From: SAR324 cluster bacterium
GTDB taxonomy: Bacteria; SAR324; XYD2-FULL-50-16
Assembly: GCA_028282885.1 (NCBI GenBank)
Contig: JANQGX010000085.1
Span: 1 to 43,452 of the forward strand
Length of the DNA stretch: 43,452 nucleotides
Direction: 5' to 3'
In this document: piece after piece, positions 25,367 through 34,402 of the stretch
How positions within the stretch are numbered: position 1 is the first letter of the stretch
Layout: the number at the start of each line of letters is the position of its first letter
Translations under genes and position numbers: made by a program
The notes under the pieces: generated by a model
Told to the model about the DNA's origin: nothing
Seen by the model: the letters and a program-made list of their open reading frames with translations, nothing else
Databases searched by the model: none

Positions 25367-26908
25367 ATGAAAAAGATATTAAAAAGTATCATCGCGATAC
25401 TGGTTCTTGCATTTTTGGCCGCACCATTTGCAGCGGCAAGTGAACTGGTCATCGCCACAGCCGAGGAAATTGAGGGAACGGATATTCAGCAGATTGAATG
25501 GGAGAATATCGTTCATGCATTGGTATACACGCCGCCTGTGCGGTTCAACAAGGACATGTCCAAAATTGTTCCCGGCTTTGCTTCCGACTGGAAGCTTTCC
25601 AAAGACGGTAAAACAATGACCCTGACCATTGCCAAGGGAATGACTTTTTCCAACGGAATGCCAATGACACCTGCTGCGATCAAGGCTTCTTACGAACGAT
25701 ATCTGAAAATCAGTCCTTATGCCACTGATCTGGAGGCTTTGGATAAAATCACCACATCCGGGGACAAGGTGATTATGCACTGGAAAGCGCCTCCGATACC
25801 GGCATTGGTTTCCCTGGCATCATCATACGGCGGAGTGGTGGCAACAGATGCGGTTAAGAAAGTCTCACCGGAAGCATTTAACCGTCAGGCTATTGCATAC
25901 GGAGCCATGAGTGTTGATGAGTGGGTTCAGGGCTCCCATATCACCCTGAAACGCAATCCCAATTACCGAACCTATTTCAGCGAAGTAAAAAACAAGGGTC
26001 CGATCAGGGTTGATAAGGTCACCGTCAGGTTTATTCCGGATGACTTTACCCGGGTAACGGAAATCCTCTCCGGCTCCGTGGACATTATTTACCAGGTGCC
26101 CCTGGAGAATGTTGAGGAGTTGAAGGCGGACAGGGATATTGTTCTGCATAGCTATCTGCAGCCGGGTTGTGTGTTGTTTTATGTAAATCCCGAGGCACCA
26201 AACCTGACCGATGTCCGGGTGCGCAGAGCTTTGCAGCGTGGTGTGAACAGGGCCGAACTGGTTGCCGTTCTTGCCAACAACGCCCAGCAGCGCCACGGTA
26301 TTTTCTCCCCTTCCATGGCCGGTTTTCAGCAGGCAGCCGAAGACAGTTTTGCCAGGAAGTACGGATTTGACCCGAATGCAGCGAAAGCATTACTGGACGA
26401 GGCTGGATGGAAGGATACCAATGGCGACGGTATTCGTGACAAAGGCGGAAAAAAATTGACGATGACAGCCATGATCGGTCTCGATTATCCCTCAGCCAAA
26501 AAGACCGCACCTGTCATTCAGGCTCAGTATAAGAAGATCGGAGTTCAGCTTAACCTGAGGGAATATGAAGGCAAGTATATCAAGCAGGCTGTTCGCGACA
26601 AGAGGTTTGACCTGGGATCACGCCGATTTGTCTGGCCTGACGGAGATATGCTGACTTATCTCTTCCACACGGATTCCGGAAACTATTCTTATCCTCCGGT
26701 TGATGCTTTGATCAACAAGGGACGCTATGAGACCGATCCGGCCAAACGGGCTGCCATATATGCAGAAGCTCAGGAGTTGGTACTGGAGATGGGTCTGGCC
26801 ATTCCGCTGGTTTCGAATATCAATTATGTTGCCGTTCGGAAGGATGTCACCGGTTTCTCCCTTGCGGTTGACGGTACAGGTATTCTGAATGACCTGCAGA
26901 AAAAGTAA
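25367..26908 (+). CDS. Peptide ABC transporter substrate-binding protein (SBP family 5)
   Basis: A 513-residue protein with a clear signal peptide (residues 1-24, ending AAPFAAA|SE). The mature part follows the dipeptide/oligopeptide-binding family 5 layout: early DWKLSKDGKTMTLTIAKGMT, central NPNYRT (KxNPxY motif), and the late FDLGSRRF and YPPVDALINKGR region. Lack of the Cys lipobox indicates a soluble periplasmic protein. It delivers peptides to the DppBCDF pump encoded 1.5 kb downstream. Ligand choice cannot be read from the sequence; the enzymes around it suggest peptides with D-amino acids. Confidence 0.93.
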   Translation: MKKILKSIIAILVLAFLAAPFAAASELVIATAEEIEGTDIQQIEWENIVHALVYTPPVRFNKDMSKIVPGFASDWKLSKDGKTMTLTIAKGMTFSNGMPMTPAAIKASYERYLKISPYATDLEALDKITTSGDKVIMHWKAPPIPALVSLASSYGGVVATDAVKKVSPEAFNRQAIAYGAMSVDEWVQGSHITLKRNPNYRTYFSEVKNKGPIRVDKVTVRFIPDDFTRVTEILSGSVDIIYQVPLENVEELKADRDIVLHSYLQPGCVLFYVNPEAPNLTDVRVRRALQRGVNRAELVAVLANNAQQRHGIFSPSMAGFQQAAEDSFARKYGFDPNAAKALLDEAGWKDTNGDGIRDKGGKKLTMTAMIGLDYPSAKKTAPVIQAQYKKIGVQLNLREYEGKYIKQAVRDKRFDLGSRRFVWPDGDMLTYLFHTDSGNYSYPPVDALINKGRYETDPAKRAAIYAEAQELVLEMGLAIPLVSNINYVAVRKDVTGFSLAVDGTGILNDLQKK

Positions 26909-26923
26909 CGATCAAGGAATTCC

Positions 26924-28282
26924 ATGAATAAACTTCAGGACAGGATAAACCGGATCATGGAAGAGGCTTGCCCCGGACAACAGCCCGGGGCATCGCTGAT
27001 GATAACCAAGGGTGATGAAATTCTGGTTCACAATGGATACGGTTTGGCCGATTTACCCGGCGGTATCCCTTCGGATCCTAATTCGACTTACCTGATCGCA
27101 TCGGTATCAAAACAGTTTACCTGTGCTGCCATTCTACTGCTGGCAGAAGCCGGACAACTGTCCATTGATGATTCCCTTGGGAAATATGTCGATGGTTTTT
27201 CTTCCTATCGTGAGCAGGTAACGATTCGTCAAATGATGAATCATACATCGGGAATTCCGGACTATTTTGATCCGCATTTTCTCAAGACCTATTGCCAGGA
27301 GGAAAGTCCTTCGCTTAACCAGGAAGAACTGGTTTCCTACATCAGTGACCGTTATCCCAAATTGGAGTTTGAACCCGGAAGTGATTGGGCATACAGCAAT
27401 TCTGCCTATGTGATTCTGGGGTTTATTGTGGAACGCGTGGCTGGACTTCCTTTTGAGCAATTTCTGCAGAAGAGGATATTTGATCCCCTTGGTATGGATC
27501 ATACCAAAGTGGGGATTTCGGAAACACGAGAGCCGGGTATGGCTGTCGGTTATGATAAAAATCCCGAAGGAAGCTATATCCCATCGGTATATAACAGGAT
27601 TGTCGTTGGCTGGGCAGATGGGAATATTATTTCCAATTGCCGGGATCTCCATAAATGGCTGCGGGCGCTATATACCGGTAAAGTTCTCTCTCCAAACTTT
27701 AGGGAGTCGATGCTCTCGCCGACTGTATTGAATGACGGCAGAACGACTCCCTACGGTTTTGGTTGGTTTATTTATCACCGACGGGGTTTGGTCGAGCATT
27801 GGCATACCGGCAGTACCGTCGGCTACCACTGCCGCATGTCCTATTTTCCCGAAAAAGAAGTGGCAGTAATTTGCCTCCTGAATTCGGAGAAAGGGATTGA
27901 TGGCGATTTGAATATTCCATTTACAACAATGGTAAATGCTGTGTTGGAAGATGAGATGGAACCGTTACCGGCTCCGGTAAGCCTGAGCAGAGGCGATCTT
28001 CAACTTTGGAAAGGTAAATGGCGGGAAGTTGACCTTGCTGAGAATAGTCCCCTTTTGTTCACAATTACGGAAGACTCAGAGGGCGGATTACGGCTATCGG
28101 GGAATCTCTTCGGAACAACCGGGGATTGGTTGTTGATTCCGGAGAACAGTACAAAGCTCTATCTGGCTTCAGGAGCTGATTATTATCTGATCAGGGATTC
28201 ATCTGATGAAGGAAGCCCGGGTCTTGTTTTGAACAGCAGCGGACGTGAGATCAGGATGGAACTACGGGAAGAGATCGGGTAG
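26924..28282 (+). CDS. Cytoplasmic serine hydrolase, class C beta-lactamase/D-peptidase fold
   Basis: A 452-residue protein with the three active-site elements of the beta-lactamase/DD-peptidase fold: SVSK (Ser60, Lys63), YSN (Tyr157, Asn159) and HTG (His293-Gly295). The fold covers about residues 15-335; the remaining 115 residues form a beta-rich C-terminal domain seen in D-aminopeptidases and other family XII enzymes. No signal peptide is present, so it should act in the cytoplasm on imported peptides rather than on the cell wall. Starts 15 bp after the binding-protein gene. Possible reactions are removal of a terminal D-residue or hydrolysis of a D-amino-acid amide or ester. A beta-lactam target is less likely. 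Confidence 0.88.
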   Translation: MNKLQDRINRIMEEACPGQQPGASLMITKGDEILVHNGYGLADLPGGIPSDPNSTYLIASVSKQFTCAAILLLAEAGQLSIDDSLGKYVDGFSSYREQVTIRQMMNHTSGIPDYFDPHFLKTYCQEESPSLNQEELVSYISDRYPKLEFEPGSDWAYSNSAYVILGFIVERVAGLPFEQFLQKRIFDPLGMDHTKVGISETREPGMAVGYDKNPEGSYIPSVYNRIVVGWADGNIISNCRDLHKWLRALYTGKVLSPNFRESMLSPTVLNDGRTTPYGFGWFIYHRRGLVEHWHTGSTVGYHCRMSYFPEKEVAVICLLNSEKGIDGDLNIPFTTMVNAVLEDEMEPLPAPVSLSRGDLQLWKGKWREVDLAENSPLLFTITEDSEGGLRLSGNLFGTTGDWLLIPENSTKLYLASGADYYLIRDSSDEGSPGLVLNSSGREIRMELREEIG

Positions 28283-28351
28283 TCCGTTTTAACTGACCGC
28301 TTGACCCTGCTCAACCGTTTAACTGCGTTTTGCTGAAAACCGGCCAATCAA

Positions 28352-28367
28352 ATCGTATACTTACGAT
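28352..28367. promoter_or_regulatory. 16-bp inverted repeat before the permease genes
   Basis: ATCGTA-TACT-TACGAT is a perfect inverted repeat in the 141-bp gap between the hydrolase and permease genes. It could be an operator for a separate control of the transporter or a pause site. No good -35/-10 pair is visible beside it. Confidence 0.4.
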
Positions 28368-28423
28368 ATATTAAAACTGTTCGGAAGATCGAGGGGTGTT
28401 TAAATTCAGCGGAGATTTATATA

Positions 28424-29371
28424 ATGAATGATTTTGCCGGTTATGCGGCCAGACGCTTTGTACAGGGGATATTCATTGTGCTGGCGGTTACCGCGATACT
28501 GTTCAGCATCATGCATATGATGCCGGGAGATCCGATTCAGTTGATCGACAGTACGAGACTGGATGCAGAGGCCGTTGCCAAGTTGCGTCATAAATGGGGT
28601 CTCGATAAACCGGCTGTGGTTCAGTATCTCTATTGGCTGGGAAATCTGCTGAGGGGCGAAATGGGTCATTCCATCACCAACGGTCAATCGGTCTCCGTCT
28701 TACTGGCTTCCCGACTCCCCTTCACACTTCAGATCACACTGCTGGCTCTTCTGCTGCAGTACCTGATAGCAGTTCCCTTGGGGCTGCTGGCGGGATATTA
28801 CCAGGGATCATTCTTTGACAAGACTGTGGTGGTCATCACCTCTGTGCTGAGGGCCATCCCTTATTTCTGGTTGGGAATCATCCTGATTATCTTCTTCAGT
28901 GTTTACCTTCGTCTCCTTCCCGTCTCCGGATATCGTGGCTGGAGTTCGCTGATCATGCCGGTTTTAACATTGACCTTGCCAGCCCTGGCAGACACCCTTC
29001 GTCTGACCCGATCCGAGGTGCTGGAGGTTTTGCGGGAGAAGCACGTTATCACGGCTATTGCCAAGGGATTGCGGCAGAAACTTGTGGTACTGCGTCACGT
29101 CTTGCGCAATGCGCTGGTGCCGGTTACCGTCATGTTTTTTCTCTCGGTCCCCTGGTTAATCGGTGGATCGGTTATCACTGAAACCATCTTTTCCTGGCCG
29201 GGAATGGGGAGATTATTGTGGAAAGCGATCTCCGCACAGGATTTCCCGGTGGTTCAGGGAATTGTGTTGATTATCTCCATGCTTACCGTGGTCAGTACTA
29301 CTATCGGGGACATCCTGACCGGAATTCTGGACCCGCGTATCAGGGCCGAACTGGGAGGGAAAAAGCTATGA
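28424..29371 (+). CDS. Peptide ABC transporter permease, DppB type
   Basis: 315 residues with six membrane helices, starting with the typical N-terminus (FAGYAARRFVQGIFIVLAVT) of DppB/OppB proteins followed by DPIQLIDSTRLDAEAVAKLR, and the EAA motif in TRSEVLEVLREKHVITAIAKG that contacts the ATPase. Terminal SWPGMGRLLWKAI is also conserved. It forms the heterodimeric pore with the next gene product, which it overlaps by 4 bp (ATGA). Confidence 0.95.
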   Translation: MNDFAGYAARRFVQGIFIVLAVTAILFSIMHMMPGDPIQLIDSTRLDAEAVAKLRHKWGLDKPAVVQYLYWLGNLLRGEMGHSITNGQSVSVLLASRLPFTLQITLLALLLQYLIAVPLGLLAGYYQGSFFDKTVVVITSVLRAIPYFWLGIILIIFFSVYLRLLPVSGYRGWSSLIMPVLTLTLPALADTLRLTRSEVLEVLREKHVITAIAKGLRQKLVVLRHVLRNALVPVTVMFFLSVPWLIGGSVITETIFSWPGMGRLLWKAISAQDFPVVQGIVLIISMLTVVSTTIGDILTGILDPRIRAELGGKKL

Positions 29372-30207
29372 TGAAAATCCTGACAACATTCGGCGCAGCC
29401 TGCCGCAACAGAACGTTTCTGGTTGGATTTATAATCATGTTAAGTGTCGGGATTACAGCGATGTTCGCCAGCAGGATCGCCCCATACACCTTTGATGAGA
29501 TCGATGTCCTGAACGCCCTCAAACCTCCCTCTTCCCAACATTTACTGGGAACCGATCATCTGGGCCGGGATTCATTCTCCAGGCTGGTTTACGGTTCCCA
29601 AATCGCTCTGCAGGTAGGATTTATTGCCGTAAGTATTCAACTCCTGATCGGGGTATCGCTTGGCCTGATTGCCGGTTACTTCGGGGGACGAATTGATCGA
29701 GTCATTGTCTTTGTCACCGATGTGATCTGGGCTTTACCTCCCATCATTCTTGCCATTGCGATCTGCACAGTTCTGGGGCCGAGCTTGACAAACGTCATTA
29801 TCGCCATCGCTGTGGTGAGTTGGGCGCAGTTCACCAGAATTGTTCGATCAAAGACCCAGTCCCTGAAGAATATGCCCTATGTGGAAGCCGCGCGCGCCGT
29901 GGGAGAGAGTGATTTTAGTATCATGGTTCGCTACATTCTCCCCAATGTTATTCCCGTGATCATTGTCCTGGCAACGCTGGCTCTGCCCATTGCTATCATC
30001 AATACCACGGCCATGGGATTTCTGGGGCTTGGGGCGCAACCTCCTGCTCCGGACTGGGGAGTGATTTTGTCCGAGAGTATGACCTATATTCGCAGGGCAC
30101 CCTGGATCAGTATATTTCCGGGACTGGCCATTATTTACATCGTTTTGGGATTTAACCTGCTGGGTGAAGGACTTCGGGATGTCCTGGATCCGCGCTTAAA
30201 AATTTAA
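29368..30207 (+). CDS. Peptide ABC transporter permease, DppC type
   Basis: The start is ATG 29368 (GGGAGG upstream), overlapping the DppB stop; a longer frame inside dppB is spurious. 279 residues, six membrane helices. The DppC signatures are present: HLLGTDHLGRDSFSRLVYGS in the first loop, the EAA-loop segment MPYVEAARAVGESDFSIM, and GFLGLGAQPPAPDWGVILSE. Together with DppB it makes the transmembrane channel. It ends 12 bp before the ATPase gene. Confidence 0.95.
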   Translation: MMKILTTFGAACRNRTFLVGFIIMLSVGITAMFASRIAPYTFDEIDVLNALKPPSSQHLLGTDHLGRDSFSRLVYGSQIALQVGFIAVSIQLLIGVSLGLIAGYFGGRIDRVIVFVTDVIWALPPIILAIAICTVLGPSLTNVIIAIAVVSWAQFTRIVRSKTQSLKNMPYVEAARAVGESDFSIMVRYILPNVIPVIIVLATLALPIAIINTTAMGFLGLGAQPPAPDWGVILSESMTYIRRAPWISIFPGLAIIYIVLGFNLLGEGLRDVLDPRLKI

Positions 30208-30219
30208 GGGAGCTCCGAG

Positions 30220-31221
30220 TTGGCTGAACAATCAACCCTGCTATCCGTTAAAGACCTGGAAATAGCCTTCCAGACACCGGCCGGGCCGGCGAAGGCGGTA
30301 AATAAAATCAGTTTTGATATAAAACAGGGGGAGATTTTTGCGCTTGTCGGCGAATCGGGTTGCGGAAAATCCAGCGCTGCTCACACGGTCATGCGACTGA
30401 TCAATTCTATCAACGCCCCGGGCCACAGGACAGGAGGAAGCGTCTGTTTCAAAGACAAAGACCTTCTTCAACTATCAAACGATGAGATGTGCGGGATTCG
30501 CGGCAAGGAAATCAGTATGATCTTTCAGAATCCGCTGGATTCGTTGAATCCCCTCTATAAAGCAGGTTACCAGGTCTATGAGGCCATTGTACTGGACAAG
30601 ACACCCAAAATTGAGGCCTGGCAAAAGGTTGAAAGCTTGTTCAGGGATGTCAGAATATCCGATCCCGAACAGCGAATCTATGCTTATCCCCAGGAACTCT
30701 CGGGGGGGATGCGACAGAGGGTTATGATCGGAATGATGCTTTCGCGAAATCCGCAGTTGCTGATCGCCGATGAACCCACAACAGCTCTTGATGTAACGAT
30801 CCAGGCTCAGATTCTGGATCTCATCAAGTCGCTCCGGGATACCATGGGCATGGCAGTCTGGGTGATTACACATGATTTTGGCATCGTGGCAGAGATAGCC
30901 GATCGGGTTGGGGTAATGTATGCAGGTGTCCTGGTGGAGGAAGGCGATGTCTTTGAAATTTTCGATCATCCCAAACATCCTTATACCCGGATGCTTTTGG
31001 AGTCCTTACCCCAGGGGTCAAAGAATGATAAGCGTCTGCAGACTATCCCCGGTATTCTGCCCAATCCGACTATAGATATCAGGGGATGCCGTTTCGAGGA
31101 ACGTTGCCCGTTTAAGTTCGACAAATGTGAAATGGAGGTTCCCCCAATGCAAAGAATGAAACCCGGGCACTATGTGGCCTGCCACCTGACATCGGACCGT
31201 AATGGAGATTCAGCCTTATGA
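30220..31221 (+). CDS. Peptide ABC transporter ATPase, DppD type
   Basis: A TTG start at 30220 with AAGGGAG 8 bases upstream; 333 residues. Walker A GESGCGKS (44-51), signature LSGGMRQRV, Walker B LLIADEPTTALD and switch His (VITHDFG) are intact. The Cys-containing C-terminal oligo/dipeptide extension (GCRFEERCPFKFDKC) is the DppD/OppD-type tail, thought to hold an iron-sulfur cluster. It pairs with the next gene product, sharing a 4-bp overlap, to energise import. Confidence 0.95.
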   Translation: MAEQSTLLSVKDLEIAFQTPAGPAKAVNKISFDIKQGEIFALVGESGCGKSSAAHTVMRLINSINAPGHRTGGSVCFKDKDLLQLSNDEMCGIRGKEISMIFQNPLDSLNPLYKAGYQVYEAIVLDKTPKIEAWQKVESLFRDVRISDPEQRIYAYPQELSGGMRQRVMIGMMLSRNPQLLIADEPTTALDVTIQAQILDLIKSLRDTMGMAVWVITHDFGIVAEIADRVGVMYAGVLVEEGDVFEIFDHPKHPYTRMLLESLPQGSKNDKRLQTIPGILPNPTIDIRGCRFEERCPFKFDKCEMEVPPMQRMKPGHYVACHLTSDRNGDSAL

Positions 31222-32189
31222 ACGAACTTGCCCGGGTTTCAAACCTGAAAAAGTATTTCGACATTAGTAGCGGGTTTCTGAGAAGAACCACGGTTCACGT
31301 AAAAGCGGTGGACGGCATCAGCTTTTCCCTGAAGAAGGGAGAAACCCTGGGACTGGTTGGTGAAAGCGGAAGTGGCAAGAGCACGGTGGCCAGAATGTTT
31401 CTCAGGTTGATAACACCGACTGCCGGAGAAATCAGTTTGAACGGTGTTGAGGTTGCAGGCGCTGATTCGAAAACAATGAAACAGCTTCGACGACAGATGG
31501 GAATTGTTTTCCAGGATCCGGCTGTATCGATGAATCCGCGGACAACGATTGAATGGTCGTTAAAAAGACCGCTTCTGGCAAACGGATGGAAATCGACCGA
31601 AATCCCGGAATTGATTACCGATGTACTGGAAAAGGTGAATCTTGGGCAAGAGCTATTGGATCGCTATCCGCACCAGTTGAGCGGTGGTCAGCAGCAAAGG
31701 GTTAGCGTCGCCAGAGCGCTGTTGCTGCGTCCGCAATTGTTGATCCTGGATGAGCCAACCTCTGCTTTGGATATTTCGGTACAGGCACAGGTATTAAACG
31801 TGCTATTGGATTTGCAGGAGTCCTTCAATCTGGCTTATCTGTTCATCACACATGATCTAAACGTGGTTCGTTACATCAGTGATCGTGCGGCGATAATGTA
31901 CCTGGGCAAGTTGATGGAAATCGGACCGGTGGAAACGGTCCTCAAAGACCCACTTCATCCTTACACCCAGGGGTTGGCTTCCTCCTCCCCACCTTTATCG
32001 CCGCATCACCGTCGTCGTAAGCGGTTGCTATTGTCTGAAACACCGACAAGCCTGGTGAATTTGCCCAGCGGGTGTCGCTTATATCCGCGCTGCCCTTTTA
32101 AAAAAGAGATCTGTCGGGAATCCCTTCCGGAAATGAAAGAGTATGATACCGGTCACTGGGCGGCGTGCCATCGTATCGGTGAATTTTAA
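31218..32189 (+). CDS. Peptide ABC transporter ATPase, DppF type
   Basis: 323 residues. Walker A GESGSGKS (48-55), signature LSGGQQQRV, Walker B LLILDEPTSALD and FITHDLN switch are intact. C-terminal Cys-rich extension (GCRLYPRCPFKKEIC) matches the DppF/OppF group. Overlaps the DppD stop by 4 bp (ATGA), so both subunits are made together. It is followed 28 bp later by the deacylase gene. Confidence 0.95.
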   Translation: MNELARVSNLKKYFDISSGFLRRTTVHVKAVDGISFSLKKGETLGLVGESGSGKSTVARMFLRLITPTAGEISLNGVEVAGADSKTMKQLRRQMGIVFQDPAVSMNPRTTIEWSLKRPLLANGWKSTEIPELITDVLEKVNLGQELLDRYPHQLSGGQQQRVSVARALLLRPQLLILDEPTSALDISVQAQVLNVLLDLQESFNLAYLFITHDLNVVRYISDRAAIMYLGKLMEIGPVETVLKDPLHPYTQGLASSSPPLSPHHRRRKRLLLSETPTSLVNLPSGCRLYPRCPFKKEICRESLPEMKEYDTGHWAACHRIGEF

Positions 32190-32217
32190 TCACAATTGCC
32201 TTTGAATTGGGGGTTTT

Positions 32218-33840
32218 ATGTTGGACGTATTGATCAAAAATGCGGAAATCATTGATGGCTCGGGGAACAAGGGCTATCGAGCGGATATCGGTATCCGGGG
32301 GGATGAGATTGTTGAGATCGGTGCCTGCCGGGATATCCAGGCAGCCAGAATAATTGATGCCAAAGGAATGATGGTTTGCCCCGGATTCATCGATATGCAT
32401 TCCCATTCAGATTTCACATTGTTGAATTTCCCACATGCCGAAAGCAAAATACACCAGGGTGTTACTACCGAAGTGGTGGGGAATTGTGGTGAATCCATGG
32501 GACCCGTTTCCGACAAGTATTTTCAGGAATATGCGGATTTCATCAACAGCATCGGGGGGATGTTCGGGTTATCTGTAAGCAGGGAATCCTGGCATTGGAA
32601 GTCGCTGGGGGAGTATTGTCGGGAGGTCGGTGATAATGGCATCTCTATCAATGTCGCGCCATTGGTGGGGCATGGTGCTATCCGTTGTGCGGTAATGGGA
32701 TATGAGAGTAGTGCTCCGGATGGTGAGCAGATAGCGCAAATGCATAAACTCATTCAGAGGGAACTGGAACAGGGTGTTTTTGGCATATCGGCAGGATTGA
32801 TCTATCACCCGGGTGCCTTTGCGGATGTAAACGAACTGGTTTCCCTGGCAAAACCTGTGAGCGAGGCGGGTGGGATTTTCTCACTTCACATGAGGAGCGA
32901 AGGGAACGGAATCATCGACGCGGTGAACGAGGCGATTGCCATCAGCCAGGGAGCAGATATCTCCTTCCAGATTTCCCATTTGAAGTGCGAGTTACCTGGC
33001 AACTGGGGAAAATCGAAAATTATTTTGGAAATGATCGAAAAAGCTCGTGATCAGGGCATAGATTTGACCTTTGACCAATACCCGTATCCCGCCTGGTGCA
33101 CCGGTTTGCTGGAAATTTTTCCCACCTGGGCCAAGAACAAGGGGCCGACTGCCATGATCAATACCCTCAATGATCCCCGGGCAAGGAAACAAATCGTTAA
33201 AGAGATGACGGTTCCGCCTTACGATTGGGAAAATCCCAGGGATGGCTTGGGGTGGGATAAGATAATCCTGAGTGGTTTTAGCCGGGAGGAGAATCTTCGC
33301 TTTGACGGTCGAAGTATCCTGGAGATTGCCGAGATGCTGGGTCTCTCACCTGTTGAGAGCGTCTTCAGGGTGTTTTGCGAGGAAAAGGGCTCACTTTCCA
33401 TGATTGCCTTCTCCATGTGTGATGAAGATATCGAACGAATCATGACCCACCCCGCCGGAATGGTTTCCTCCGATGGAGCGGCTATTGCTTATGAGGGCTC
33501 GATCAGGGGGAAGAACGTCCATCCCAGGTATTATGGTTCCTTTCCCAGGGTTTTGGCACAGTATGTTCGAGAGAAAAAACTACTGTCAATTGAATCTGCG
33601 ATTCACAAAATGACGGGTGGTCCCGCAAAAAAACTGGGCTTCACCGATCGGGGATTGATCAGAAAAGGTTACAAGGCTGATCTGGTTATCCTGGATCATG
33701 CTGTGGTCGCTGACAAGGCCACTTTCGAGAATCCTCACCAGTTTCCCCAGGGAATAGACACTGTCATGATCAATGGGCAGGTAACATTGGATCAGGGCAG
33801 ACAAACCGGCACCCTCGCCGGAAAGATTCTTCAACGTTGA
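32218..33840 (+). CDS. N-acyl-D-amino-acid deacylase (D-aminoacylase)
   Basis: A 540-residue amidohydrolase with the D-aminoacylase (AmHydrolase) layout: a small beta domain (1-55), then the metal-binding HSH of CPGFIDMHSHSDF (His61, His63) and Cys90 in VVGNCGES, a Cys ligand characteristic of this subfamily; the later segments GLIYHPGAFADVNELVSLAK, FSLHMRSEG and QISHLKC supply further ligands. The beta barrel closes with a C-terminal strand domain (KAGYKADLVILDHAVV type). It removes the acyl group from N-acyl-D-amino acids in the cytoplasm. Last gene of the D-amino-acid/peptide block, 28 bp after dppF. It could release D-Glu, D-Leu or D-Met; specificity not readable. Confidence 0.92.
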   Translation: MLDVLIKNAEIIDGSGNKGYRADIGIRGDEIVEIGACRDIQAARIIDAKGMMVCPGFIDMHSHSDFTLLNFPHAESKIHQGVTTEVVGNCGESMGPVSDKYFQEYADFINSIGGMFGLSVSRESWHWKSLGEYCREVGDNGISINVAPLVGHGAIRCAVMGYESSAPDGEQIAQMHKLIQRELEQGVFGISAGLIYHPGAFADVNELVSLAKPVSEAGGIFSLHMRSEGNGIIDAVNEAIAISQGADISFQISHLKCELPGNWGKSKIILEMIEKARDQGIDLTFDQYPYPAWCTGLLEIFPTWAKNKGPTAMINTLNDPRARKQIVKEMTVPPYDWENPRDGLGWDKIILSGFSREENLRFDGRSILEIAEMLGLSPVESVFRVFCEEKGSLSMIAFSMCDEDIERIMTHPAGMVSSDGAAIAYEGSIRGKNVHPRYYGSFPRVLAQYVREKKLLSIESAIHKMTGGPAKKLGFTDRGLIRKGYKADLVILDHAVVADKATFENPHQFPQGIDTVMINGQVTLDQGRQTGTLAGKILQR

Positions 33841-33858
33841 TTGAATGGTTATTGCGAA

Positions 33859-34296
33859 TTATCGGACCGGGTGATTGCGATCTCCCAGATCAAGCGGGCT
33901 CTGAACCGCAAATCCACCACTTTCGAGAATATGGGTATGGATCGTTGTAGTATTGATATCCCTGTGTCAGCAGTTCCTGAACAGTTCGGATATCATAGCC
34001 AGACTCCGGCAGATGGCTTGTGAATCAATGTCTTAGAGTGTGACAACTTCCTCTTTTATTAAATCCGGATCGGCCATAGCCTTGTTTAAATCCCGCTGAA
34101 GGAAATCTTTTGAAATATGGTGTCTTCGCTCGATCTTTGAGCTTGGATCCAAGGAAAGGCTTGAGGACAGGAACAGAGACTGCCACCTGAGATCCGCTGA
34201 AGCTCCGGGAAATTTCTTTTCCAGAGCATAAGGAAGATAGACTTTTGTACAGCCGTTTTTCATATCCTGGTCATGCAATACCTTCACTTTCTCCAT
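33859..34296 (-). pseudogene. Decayed integron-type tyrosine-recombinase (IntI) relic
   Basis: Reading the minus strand in three frames recovers pieces of one IntI protein. 34296-34033 gives VKVLHDQDMKNGCTKVYLPY and DPSSKIERRHHISKDFLQRD, the integron-specific segment around ALHARDL and RRHH. After a frameshift, [28 protein letters not shown] matches the conserved [25 protein letters not shown] box, with TCA (Ser) now TGA. After a second frameshift, DINTTTIHTHILESGGFAVQ to the terminus at 33859 replaces the catalytic Tyr (TTMIYTHVL) with His. Similarity may extend about 11 codons upstream to 34329. The N-terminal half is absent. It cannot encode an active integrase. Confidence 0.85.
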
Positions 34297-34402
34297 CTGT
34301 CTGGCTGAAACAAGAACGGAGAAGAGAGTTCAGCATAGTAAATAGCTAAATAACGTTTCAATCAGCCGACATGTCAATCCGACTGGCTGCTGGGCCGTGG
34401 AA

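Noticed and set aside
33841..34023. Plus-strand 60-codon frame
   Set aside because: It is antisense to the C-terminal part of the integrase relic.
33841..34402. attC or cassette array beside the integrase relic
   Set aside because: No core-site pair with imperfect-palindrome structure was found, and the next gene is an ordinary PII gene.
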